Below are positions 11,643 through 20,994 of a stretch of DNA of 64,000 nucleotides, piece after piece. How positions within the stretch are numbered: the first letter of the stretch is position 1; each line of letters begins with the position of its first letter. The translations under genes and the position numbers were made by a program. The notes under the pieces were generated by a model. It saw only the letters and a program-made list of their open reading frames with translations. It was not told where the DNA came from and ran no database searches. Location of the stretch: assembly GCA_022393335.1 (NCBI GenBank), contig JAJEKB010020494.1:548906-612905 (forward strand), written 5' to 3'. Source of the stretch: Macrotrachela quadricornifera (taxonomy: Eukaryota; Rotifera; Eurotatoria; Philodinida; Philodinidae).

Positions 11643-13788
11643 CCTTTTGGCTCCCGGCTTTTTTTGAGAAAACTAAGGTTTCTAAAAGTAATTTTTAAGT
11701 ACGATTTTAATTTTTTTTCATAAAGAAAACTCAGCCTTGGCTCGGAGAACATCAATAGTTCGTCTTTGTATGATAGTCTTTGAAGCAGTCAGGACACATG
11801 CATTGTATAACGCGTCGAAGATCATGAGATGAGCACACCACGCATCGTCTTCGAGGCTGTTCTAGTTGAGTTGTTTGTGGAATGAGCGCAGAAAAATGCC
11901 GAGCAGTTAAACGGAGAGAAGGAGGCCTTGTCGATGGTCTTCCGATAGTAATTGATCTCTGTGATCCAAACTTTGTTAAAATTTCCCTGATCAGATCGAG
12001 TCGAAAATCAGATAAGTGAGGTGATAAATCATTTTGCAGTTTATAAACTACGAATGCATTGTATACTGCCATATCTAATAGATGGAAAAAAACTTTCTTG
12101 TACCATTTTACCGATTTTCTTATACACTCTGAAAATGGCATTTGCATATCAACATGATCGACTCCACTCATGTCTTTGGTGTAGTCCAGAATACAGACAG
12201 ATTTCTCAATCTCTTCTCCAGTTTGATGATCTACCTTGTCTGCATTCACATATGCTGTTGAATGAATGGTTGAAAGCATGTGTACTTCTCGCTTATCCTG
12301 CCATTTTAGCGCCAGTAAAATATTTGTATGAGAGTATTGACTCTCGCCTCTCTTCAATTTAGTTGCAAGAGGTCGTAATCCTTTTCTATTTTTACGAACG
12401 GTACCATATGCACCAGTCTTATTTCGATGTAAGAGCTCGAAAAGTGTTGGACTTGTATACCAATTGTCGACGTATAGATGGTGACCTTTATTCAAATAAC
12501 GCCGCATCATTTCCAATACAATTGATCCACTCAATCCAAGTTCAGATGTAATTTGACACTCTGTATTTGACCCGGTGTAAACGATGAAGTCGAGGATAAA
12601 TTTAGTTTCACAATCGACAAGCTCAAATGATTTGATTCCAAATCGGTGACGCTTCGATGGAATATATTGCTTGAATGCAAGCCTTCCTTTCCATAACATA
12701 AGATTTTCATCAATGCAAAGATTTTGTGTTGGATTGACACAATTTGAAAAATTTTTCTGCAAGCCATCTATGACTGGTTTTATTTTCTCGAGAGGGTTGT
12801 AGTCGGAAATGTCTTCATTATTGCCAAAGTGCAAGTAGTGTAGAATGTCTTGGTATCGATTCCTTGTAAAATACTGACTGAAAATGGGCGTAGATAATAA
12901 AGGATCGGTGCTCCAGTAGTCTTGAATCCTATTTTTATTAATTAGTCCAGTGAGCATTGTAATTGCAAGAAATGTATGTATTTCCATCGAGGTTACGTCG
13001 TGCCAGTTAGACATATGTTGACATTCGTCTGCTGGATTCTGAGAATAGTAGCGATTTGTTTCGTCCACTATATGCTGCATTGTATTCTCATTGAAAAATA
13101 GTTGGAAATAATCAAAAGGTATTTTTCTACCACGTAGAATTGTACTTCGGATACCTGGCTCACCATGAAACTCTGGTATCACCGGTGTAAATCTTCCAGA
13201 CTGCCAATGACGTTCGGCTGGAAGTTCTTCATCACTAGAGCCAATGGTGATGGAACTGAGAGCTACCAAGAGCCCATCTTCTGACGATAAGTTGGATTGA
13301 AAATTATTCATAGTTTTCTCAGCCAAATGTCGTTTTTTCGGCGTAGCCATGATGAAGGCGTATGAAATAGTTACGCAGCGAAGAGTGTCTATTATTCGTT
13401 CTTACTTGTATCTTTTATTTATTCGAGCGATATATATATACAGCACTGATTAGAAACGGAAAGAATGTTTCGGATTTAGTAGAAGAGAGAGAGCCAACTA
13501 AAAGTTTACAGGAAGATAAAAACACACCAGCCACAGCTTCAGAATACAATGCATACTAAATACCAAGAAAAAAACGAAAAAAGTGATTGTACTAGAACGA
13601 TAGAAAATATGGATAGAATGTGTATGAGTAAAGATATCAACAGAAAGGAAAGAAAGAAGAAATGTATCATTATGGCACTTTCTAACAACCGATAAGAAGC
13701 TTTTCTAAACGGTTCGAACAAATACTAATACGACTTTTACTGGATAAATACATTTGCACACATATATGTGTCGCCGGGAGCGAAAGGG
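11643..13788 (-). mobile_element. Complete piggyBac transposon
   Basis: TTAA at 11639-11642 and 13789-13792 flank 16-bp terminal inverted repeats. The left is CCTTTTGGCTCCCGGC and the right, read inward, is CCCTTTCGCTCCCGGC (14 of 16 identical). Between them is one uninterrupted transposase on the minus strand, with about 110 bp of 3' and 440 bp of 5' flanking element sequence. Ends, target site and open transposase are all present, so the copy is structurally autonomous and probably young. Confidence 0.93.
11752..13350 (-). CDS. piggyBac transposase, intact
   Basis: This 532-residue DDE_Tnp_1_7 transposase should excise and insert the element at TTAA in the nucleus. The expected catalytic aspartates are visible: D214 in LCIDENLMLWKGR, D295 in LYVDNWYTS and D398 in SGVDHVDMQM, followed by the family block KSVKWYKKVFFHLLDMA. 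The N-terminal ~60 residues are acidic and disordered. The C-terminus (about 503-527) is a cysteine/histidine-rich domain (CVVCSSH...CMCPDCFKDYH) like the end-binding domain of piggyBac transposases. The length matches typical family members (500-600 residues). There is no internal stop or frameshift. The ATG was chosen because the N-terminus is complete within the element and nothing upstream extends it. Confidence 0.93.
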   Translation of the reverse strand: MATPKKRHLAEKTMNNFQSNLSSEDGLLVALSSITIGSSDEELPAERHWQSGRFTPVIPEFHGEPGIRSTILRGRKIPFDYFQLFFNENTMQHIVDETNRYYSQNPADECQHMSNWHDVTSMEIHTFLAITMLTGLINKNRIQDYWSTDPLLSTPIFSQYFTRNRYQDILHYLHFGNNEDISDYNPLEKIKPVIDGLQKNFSNCVNPTQNLCIDENLMLWKGRLAFKQYIPSKRHRFGIKSFELVDCETKFILDFIVYTGSNTECQITSELGLSGSIVLEMMRRYLNKGHHLYVDNWYTSPTLFELLHRNKTGAYGTVRKNRKGLRPLATKLKRGESQYSHTNILLALKWQDKREVHMLSTIHSTAYVNADKVDHQTGEEIEKSVCILDYTKDMSGVDHVDMQMPFSECIRKSVKWYKKVFFHLLDMAVYNAFVVYKLQNDLSPHLSDFRLDLIREILTKFGSQRSITIGRPSTRPPSLRLTARHFSALIPQTTQLEQPRRRCVVCSSHDLRRVIQCMCPDCFKDYHTKTNY

Positions 13789-13792
13789 TTAA

Positions 13793-15500
13793 AAGGTACT
13801 TTTGCAATATGCCAAAACTGCGATGATTAATCATCAGATGGATAGATTATAAGAGATAATTATCATCACTAGTCGAATATCGAATTTTTTATATGCAGCA
13901 TATTGACATTGACATTTCCTCTCTAGTTGTCTGTAAGTGTTATATGGATAGTTCTACTGATCATCACTTATAGATATCTTGTATGACTGTTTGATATATA
14001 GAGTGTTGAATGTCTCAATGGCGTTTTGAAAATATTTCTCTTAACTTTTCAAAATCTAACCATTATTACTGCATTTCTATGTTATTTAAAAGTTCATTTT
14101 ATAAACCAAAAATAGAAGCTTGAAGAATATTTAATATATAAAATCTCTAAGAAAACAGAAAGATAAAAGTACATCTTATTTCAATTTTCATAATGTATAA
14201 TCACGTATTCTGTTTCATGCATTAGCCTTTTATGTTGCTTTACTAAGATTTTGTCTCGATAAAGACAAATCTATTCAGATTATGTATTAATGATAGAAAG
14301 CAAATATATGTCGCAATTCAGACTGAGTCACTGCATGTATCTTGGCAATAAACAAAAAATAGCATCGTATATATCAATAATCCATCATTACCGATGAAAG
14401 TATGTTGCTTCATCTTTGTAAAAAGAATTGTATTGGATGTTTATTATCGTATAGATGTTAACGTCAAGATGGGAAAGAAAAAAAAAAGTGACTATTATCA
14501 CACGTGGTAATAATATATATTGTTCTGTTTGCCTGTAAAATTTGTCCGTCTCTGCATTGATATCATTAAAACTCGACATACTGCATACAGGTAATACAGA
14601 TAAGTTGATTTACTCTTTTCGCCATTTTATATTGTCCATTAATATATATGTCATTTTTTCAACATATAAAGATTTCATCTCTGTAACAGATAAATATGAT
14701 CACTATTCTTCCAAAGTAGAAATAATGAAGGCTAAATTAACTTTTACAAAAAGAACGTATATTATATCAGTCATAACTCTAATAATTGTACTCCTTCAAC
14801 GTAAAAAGCGAACGTTTTATGTCTGTACTTTCTTCGGATAAGAAATATTTGTTTTTCTATTTATTTGGTCAGTTTTTGGAAAAAGCATACTCACGGTTTG
14901 GATATATTTTTGAAAGTCAAAAGGAACTATTTGATTGCATTGAAAATTCATGCGATAAAATACCACACACTTCTTGTCTATGCAGAAATGGTTAATGCTG
15001 GTTTTAATGAGATGATATTTCGAATGAAACGTTGAGATAAACCTGTAATCAAAAGAATAAAATTTTGATATTTATTTCAATATAGTGATAAGAAATTTTG
15101 TAAGTATTGGGTAAAACATGCTTTAGTCTCAAAAATTCATTTAGCAAGATCTGAGGAAGCATATTATTTTAGGCCACTGTTGACAAAGGAGACTGCCAAA
15201 AATGTTTTCTTTCTGCAATTATTAATTTATACCTCCTACTCTTTTGAGGATGTTAATAATACATTCGTTATCAAGAATAGTGTAATATACAAAACATTTT
15301 TTGATGAGTAATTGATCAGTATGGTTACGAATTAATGTTTATACGTTTTTGAAGCAAAATAATATTGAATCTGTACAGAACTGAGAGAAGAATTAGAATC
15401 GTACCATATTATAAAGTTTTTCTTTAATATAGGAATCACAATTTGAATTAAATCGCTTCTGTTATTCTACGTCTAAAATTCGTAGTTAATTGATTTAAAA
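13793..15500. other. Intergenic region upstream of the ART-TPR gene
   Basis: No recognised gene. Two overlapping plus-strand ORFs (14542-14841 and 14786-14995) are unconvincing. The second ends with a cysteine-bearing tail (CIENSCDK...SCLC) but lacks homology that I can recognise. The promoter of the downstream gene should be here, but I cannot define it. Confidence 0.35.
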
Positions 15501-18011
15501 ATGGAAATAACGAAGATAACGCTGTCCACCAAACCTAATACAAGCTTTGTAAGAAAGGAACCAATATCTAACAAAACATCAACATTCTCTGAAAGAAAAA
15601 AACCACTTTCAACCAAGTTTAATACACATTCCAATCCGAAAGAATTAGTGGCTTCCAAGCTCTGCGAACCATCCATCAAAGCAATTAGTCTTATTCTTAA
15701 GGGCAACCCGAAAAAAACATTAAACGTTTCCAAAAACGCAGCTACGGCAACTTTGAACAATAAACATGAGTTTGTAAGACCATCACGAATTCGTGTTGTT
15801 CAAAATTTCACACTTATCTGGTTGGACTCAGATATCAATGAATCTGATTCAGATTTTAAACAATCACTTGAACAAGTTCGACAGATCGTCAATACTATCT
15901 CTATATTTCGAGATGTTGGTGCATGTATCAATTTTCTTAGCGAAATCAACGATATACAAGTCTTCATGATCGTATCAGGTGCCTTTTTGCAATCAGTCAT
16001 ACCTCGTATTCATGATATATCCCAAATTGACTCGATCTACATATTTTCTACAAATGAGTCTCAACAAGAACAGTGGAAGAATGAATGGGCAAAAGTACGA
16101 GGCATATTCAGTGAAATAACTTCGATTTGTGATGTACTTAAACGAAATATTCGACAATATGATCGTGATTCCATGCCAATCAGTGTAACAAGTAGTGATT
16201 TGAGTCGTTTAAATCCATCATTTATGTATACACAATTACTTAAAGAAATTCTTATTGAAATGCCACACAATGAGAAGGAAAAAGCAGAACTTGCTGATTT
16301 TTGTCGACAACAATATTCTACTAATCTGTATGAATTGAAAATAATCGACGAATTCGAACGAAACTATTTTCTATATACACCCATTTGGTGGTACACACGT
16401 GAATCTTTCCTATATCAAATGCTTAATTGTGCTCTTCGAATCGAAGACGTTGAAGTTATCATTAAAATGGGCTTCTTATTACGTGATATTCATCAACAAA
16501 TCAAAGAATTACATTCGCATATAAAATGCTACGATTCGTTTACCGTTTATCGAGGTCAATGTATGTCAAATAGTGACTTTGAAAAAATCAAAAATAGCAA
16601 AGGTGGTCTCTTGGCATTCAACAGTTTTTTATCTACAAGTCTCAATGAAAAGGTCTCATTGAAGTTTGCTCAAGAAGCATCACATAAACCTGATTCAATT
16701 GGTATTCTTTTTAAAATGACTATAAATCCATCGATATCGTCAACACCATTTGCATATCTCGATAAAATTAGTTTCTATAAAGACTCAGAAAAAGAAGTTT
16801 TGTTTTCGATGCACACAGTATTTAGAATTGGTCAAATCAAACTTATTGATGATCGACTCTGGTGTATAAAACTAACATCAGCTAGTGAAAATGATGATAA
16901 AGAACTTAAACGTCTGACAGAACATGTACGAAAGGAAACACAAGGAGCAACTGCATGGCATCGAATAGGTAAATTGTTGATTAAGACGGGAAGTTTCGAT
17001 AAAGCTGAAGAAGTCTGTCAAATACTACTCCAAGAAACATCCACACACGATAAACAAGAACTTTCTCTCCTTTATGATCAACTTGCATACGTTAAAAAGA
17101 GCAAAGGTGATTATAAAGAAGCACTTAATTTCTATCAAAAATCACTTGACATTCGACAAATATTGTTCTCTCCAAACCATCCAGATTTGGCTGAAACCTA
17201 TGGTTCCATTGGTTTAGTGCATGATCATGCAGGACGGTACATAAAAGCACTTGATTTCTATCAAAAATCACTTGAAATCTGGCAAAATATTGTGCCTCTA
17301 AATTATTCAAAGTTGGCTTTTATATACAACAACATTGGTGCAGTACACATGCATAGAAAAGAATATTTCAACGCACTCAAATCCTATGAGAAAGCACTTG
17401 AAAACGAAAAAAAATGCTTTTCATCAAATCATCCTAATTTAGTTATTACCTGCAGTAATATTGCTTTGATGCATAAAAATCTGACAAACTATCCAAAAGC
17501 ACTCGAGTTCTATCACAAAGCACTTACAATCTGTGAAACATCTCTCCCTTCAGATCATACATGGTTGACTACTATTTACAATAACATCGGTTTAGTACAT
17601 CAAACTACGAAAGATTACTTAAATGCATTACAATTCTATCAGAAGATGCTTGAAATTCAACAAAAATGTCTCTCTTCAAATCATCCTTTGTTGGGAAGTA
17701 CGTACTGTAATATAGGTTTGATGTATCAGAATTTGGAAGAGTACTCAAAAACACTCGAATTCTATTTTAAAGCACTCGAAATCTATCAAAAATTTCTTCC
17801 TCCACACAATATAGATTTTGGTATTATCTATAATCGTATTGGACAAGTATATGATAAAATGGGAGACTATTCAAAAGCTATCTTATTTTGCAAACGTGCC
17901 ATTGACATTGGACAGGAGTCATGGTCTCAAAATGATCCTCATCTTCGATTATGGCAAAAGAACTTTATTGAATACAAAGCAAAAGTAATTTCTACTGATT
18001 TTGATGAATAA
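15501..18011 (+). CDS. Arginine ADP-ribosyltransferase-TPR fusion protein
   Basis: A single 836-residue frame without introns. Residues 1-95 are basic and low-complexity. About 98-225 form an alpha/beta module (FTLIWLDSD...VFMIVSGAF...IYIFSTN). About 300-455 form an ADP-ribosyltransferase fold with the arginine-specific R-S-ExE signature: R351 in VYRGQ, STS at 378-380, and E430-K-E432. Residues 485-815 hold about seven 42-residue kinesin-light-chain-type tetratricopeptide repeats (consensus Y..AL.FYQK.LEI....P.NHP.L...Y.NIG). The predicted reaction is transfer of ADP-ribose from NAD+ to protein arginine, with the TPRs binding partners. There is no signal peptide, so it is probably cytosolic. 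This architecture is strongly expanded in bdelloid rotifers. The stop codon lies within AATAAA (18007-18012), a possible poly(A) signal. Confidence 0.92.
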   Translation: MEITKITLSTKPNTSFVRKEPISNKTSTFSERKKPLSTKFNTHSNPKELVASKLCEPSIKAISLILKGNPKKTLNVSKNAATATLNNKHEFVRPSRIRVVQNFTLIWLDSDINESDSDFKQSLEQVRQIVNTISIFRDVGACINFLSEINDIQVFMIVSGAFLQSVIPRIHDISQIDSIYIFSTNESQQEQWKNEWAKVRGIFSEITSICDVLKRNIRQYDRDSMPISVTSSDLSRLNPSFMYTQLLKEILIEMPHNEKEKAELADFCRQQYSTNLYELKIIDEFERNYFLYTPIWWYTRESFLYQMLNCALRIEDVEVIIKMGFLLRDIHQQIKELHSHIKCYDSFTVYRGQCMSNSDFEKIKNSKGGLLAFNSFLSTSLNEKVSLKFAQEASHKPDSIGILFKMTINPSISSTPFAYLDKISFYKDSEKEVLFSMHTVFRIGQIKLIDDRLWCIKLTSASENDDKELKRLTEHVRKETQGATAWHRIGKLLIKTGSFDKAEEVCQILLQETSTHDKQELSLLYDQLAYVKKSKGDYKEALNFYQKSLDIRQILFSPNHPDLAETYGSIGLVHDHAGRYIKALDFYQKSLEIWQNIVPLNYSKLAFIYNNIGAVHMHRKEYFNALKSYEKALENEKKCFSSNHPNLVITCSNIALMHKNLTNYPKALEFYHKALTICETSLPSDHTWLTTIYNNIGLVHQTTKDYLNALQFYQKMLEIQQKCLSSNHPLLGSTYCNIGLMYQNLEEYSKTLEFYFKALEIYQKFLPPHNIDFGIIYNRIGQVYDKMGDYSKAILFCKRAIDIGQESWSQNDPHLRLWQKNFIEYKAKVISTDFDE

Positions 18012-19390
18012 ATGAAATTTTTCCACTGTACACACGTGCAGAGGCTTTATATTGACTAAAGATATAGTAATCAAAGTAACATAATTTATTTACTTACGTG
18101 GAATAATCGAAGGATCTCTTTTCGTTTATTCAATAGTTAAGATTCTATCTGCATCAGATTAATGATAATCACACATTTTTACTAAATCCCTGGAAAACAA
18201 AAGCTAATTTTTGCAGTCTTTAGATTTATGATGAGAAAATAATTGAAGGTCTATATTAGAGATCAATTGTGAGAGAAAAGTATGTGAATCAGTTTCATAA
18301 TCATAATAGAATTATTATCACTTTAGAAATCTTAGGCTGGGCACTTATCAATCATTGTAAAATTCTTATTTCTTTCCCTGCTTCATTCAAAACTTATATT
18401 AAAAAAAGGTATATTCATATAAAATTAAAAAGAAAAATATAAGACAGTGTAGGCTATGTCTTATTCAACTAAGTTTTTTTCGATACTATATGTGAGTCTC
18501 AATATTCAAAGCCAATTAAGACCTTTATTTTAGAACAAATTCTCCAATATTATTAAGAAATAGAATTATTGAAAATGCACTTTAAGTGATTGTTACTGGA
18601 ATATCATGCATTGTTTTACAAGCCATTACCGTTAAAATCATCAACAGCGATTCAATGCCAACATCTTCAAGTTCAGTTAAAAACTATTGTTTGGGTTTGA
18701 AAATTCCAATTTTCATATCCAAATAGCACAGCTGTATTGTGCGAATAAATCAAACCAACAGTAATATCTAAATGATCATCTCCTTTAACATCAGTGACAG
18801 CCCATCAAGGGAGAAACAGCGTACTCTCATACTCTCGAAGTGCGCAGAGTCTAAGAATTACCGAAATACATCATTTTTTTTTTGTTTTTTCTTCAGGGTA
18901 ATGTATCATTATTAGGATCAATAATTTTACTAGCTGTCGTTATTAGAAAATCGATACTTATATAATAATAAAAATCAAATCCCTTCATCGTACACCGCTG
19001 ATTTCTATATACTAATACAAAAGTAAAAGGAAATTTCTATATCATTAGAAAGAGGCGAATCTAAGAATCATCGAAACATAAGAATATTTTTCATGAGATG
19101 TGAAACAGTCGGATACCAATCAAAAAAAAGGATAAGACAAATTTTCCGTCGTTATTAGGAATAATGGAGTTTAAACTGAAGATTCATGGCAGTTACAAAT
19201 ATATTTATAAGGAATCAGTTTATTGGTTATTAACTGATAAAAGTATGCATTTATTAGATGATGAGCTTTCTATATCTCAGCTTAAATCTGTATAATTCTT
19301 CTACTTGTTAGTGCTTCTTCATAGTTTTATACATTGAAAATACAGATATTCGCTTGTTGTCCCTGGACAAAAATCAAAAATATGAGAATT
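18012..19390. other. Intergenic between convergent genes
   Basis: AT-rich, with no recognised coding or RNA feature. The ART-TPR gene (plus) and the epimerase gene (minus) converge on this stretch, so it should contain both 3' ends. Confidence 0.4.
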
Positions 19391-19394
19391 AATT

Positions 19395-19400
19395 TTTATT
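19395..19400 (-). terminator. Candidate poly(A) signal of the epimerase gene
   Basis: TTTATT on the plus strand reads AATAAA on the minus strand, 12 nt after the epimerase stop codon. A eukaryotic poly(A) hexamer so close to a bacterial-type gene supports its being an expressed nuclear gene rather than bacterial contamination. Confidence 0.5.
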
Positions 19401-19411
19401 TTGTTCAAAAC

Positions 19412-20419
19412 TCATTTTAAATTTTCGAAATACCATTTACAAGCTCTCTCAAAACCTTGATAAGCATCATATTTCGGTTGATAAGAAAGTATTTTTTTCG
19501 CTTTCTCAATTGAAGCTTGCGAATGTGGAATATCTCCAATTCGTTCCGCACCATAGATTGGTTCAATATCCGCAATAACTGGATCAAAAAGGGCAAGATT
19601 TTTACGTAAAGCTGTATATAATTCATTTAAAGTGATTTGTCCTCCAGATGCGACATTAAATATCATATTTACTTGCGTTATTTTCGGAGAATTTACGTCT
19701 ATATTTAACTGCTGTAAAATAGTAGCAGTTGGAGTATTCATTGCTAATTCATTAGCTTGTACTACATTGTCTATGTAAGTAAAATCTCGAGAATAACTTC
19801 CATCACCATTAATTGTCGGTCGTTCATGTTTAAGTAAACTTTTTATAAACATTGGAATAACTGCTGCATAAGCACCATTTGGATTCTGTCGTTTGCCAAA
19901 AACATTAAAATAACGCAATCCAATAGTTTCAATACCATACAAATCAGTAAATATTTGAGCATAAAGTTCGTTAACGTATTTGGTAATTGCATAAGGCGAG
20001 AGCGGTTTACCAATATTTTCTTCAATTTTTGGTAGCTCTTTAGAGTCTCCATATGTGGATGATGAAGCCGCATAAATGAATCGTTTTACATTGGCATCAC
20101 GTGCGGCAACAAGTATATTTAAGAAACCGTCAATATTGACTGCATTGGTTGTAAGTGGATCATCTATTGATCGTGGTACACTACCTAAAGCAGCCTGATG
20201 AAAGACATAATCGACATTTTCAACAGATTTTTGACACGTTTTCATATCTCGGATATCACCTTCGATAAGTTGAAACGAAGGATTAAGTAAAAATGGTTCA
20301 ATATTATGACGAAATCCTGTGGAAAAATTATCTAAACAGATTACTTCATGATTTTCGAGAAAGTGTTCGCAGAGATTCGAACCAATAAATCCTGCTCCAC
20401 CTGTAATTAATATTTTCAT
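19412..20419 (-). CDS. UDP-N-acetylhexosamine 4-epimerase, TviC/WbpP-like, bacterial type
   Basis: This extended SDR is 335 residues from the ATG at 20419. That start puts the Rossmann motif GGAGFIG at residues 7-13; an upstream in-frame extension is not needed. The active site is SSST (119-122) with Y143-AIT-K147. RYFNVFGKRQNP, RDFTYIDNVV and a C-terminal SI.KAKK.L.Y.P segment match the 4-epimerases of bacterial polysaccharide clusters (TviC, WbpP), which interconvert GlcNAc/GalNAc or GlcNAcA/GalNAcA as UDP-sugars. The frame has no introns. The next gene upstream on the same strand is a matching UDP-HexNAc dehydrogenase, 575 bp away. Codon use is AT-rich like the surroundings, as expected for an old transfer. 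An acceptor-like TTTTTTAG lies 11 nt upstream of the ATG. Substrate (acidic or neutral UDP-sugar) cannot be settled from sequence. Confidence 0.88.
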   Translation of the reverse strand: MKILITGGAGFIGSNLCEHFLENHEVICLDNFSTGFRHNIEPFLLNPSFQLIEGDIRDMKTCQKSVENVDYVFHQAALGSVPRSIDDPLTTNAVNIDGFLNILVAARDANVKRFIYAASSSTYGDSKELPKIEENIGKPLSPYAITKYVNELYAQIFTDLYGIETIGLRYFNVFGKRQNPNGAYAAVIPMFIKSLLKHERPTINGDGSYSRDFTYIDNVVQANELAMNTPTATILQQLNIDVNSPKITQVNMIFNVASGGQITLNELYTALRKNLALFDPVIADIEPIYGAERIGDIPHSQASIEKAKKILSYQPKYDAYQGFERACKWYFENLK

Positions 20420-20994
20420 TGTAGATTTATCTAAAAAACCAATTAAAACTAAATGATCTATAAAGTTAAATATAAACAAAACCTTGTATGTCTTGAAGAA
20501 GAAAATACTGAATCAAGAAAAAATAGTTATATGGTACATGGTAATGATTAATTAAATAAACAATCCTCTAGTTAATAATAAGATTTAAAAGTGATTGCAA
20601 TGGTATTTTATAGCGGAAAAATTATTAAACAAAGTGCATGGTAATACGTTTTCTCATCATATAAACAATACCAGACAAAATGATGTACAATATTAAATTT
20701 TGTTAAACAACGTTTCTTACTAAAAAAATGTCATTGAAACAATTTATGAATATTGATGTTTTATTATATATAATGCTAATCAAGAATGATAATATGGAAT
20801 AAACTTCCATGTTTATTATTATATTAAATAAGAATTAAATATATTTTTTTCTTCAATTGATTCTCACTTACAAACTTTTAATGAAACACAATAATATATT
20901 TCAAAACACATTATTTTATTTGTTTTAGATTATAAAGGTATATATATATACAAATCTTACTCGAAACTATTGGTACACATTCAAATTGATCAAA
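20420..20994. other. Spacer between the two sugar-nucleotide genes
   Basis: 575 bp of AT-rich DNA with no coding content. It is far longer than a bacterial operon spacing, so each gene presumably has its own promoter or is resolved by trans-splicing. A TTTATT near 20911 (AATAAA on the minus strand) is a candidate poly(A) signal for the upstream dehydrogenase. Confidence 0.45.
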
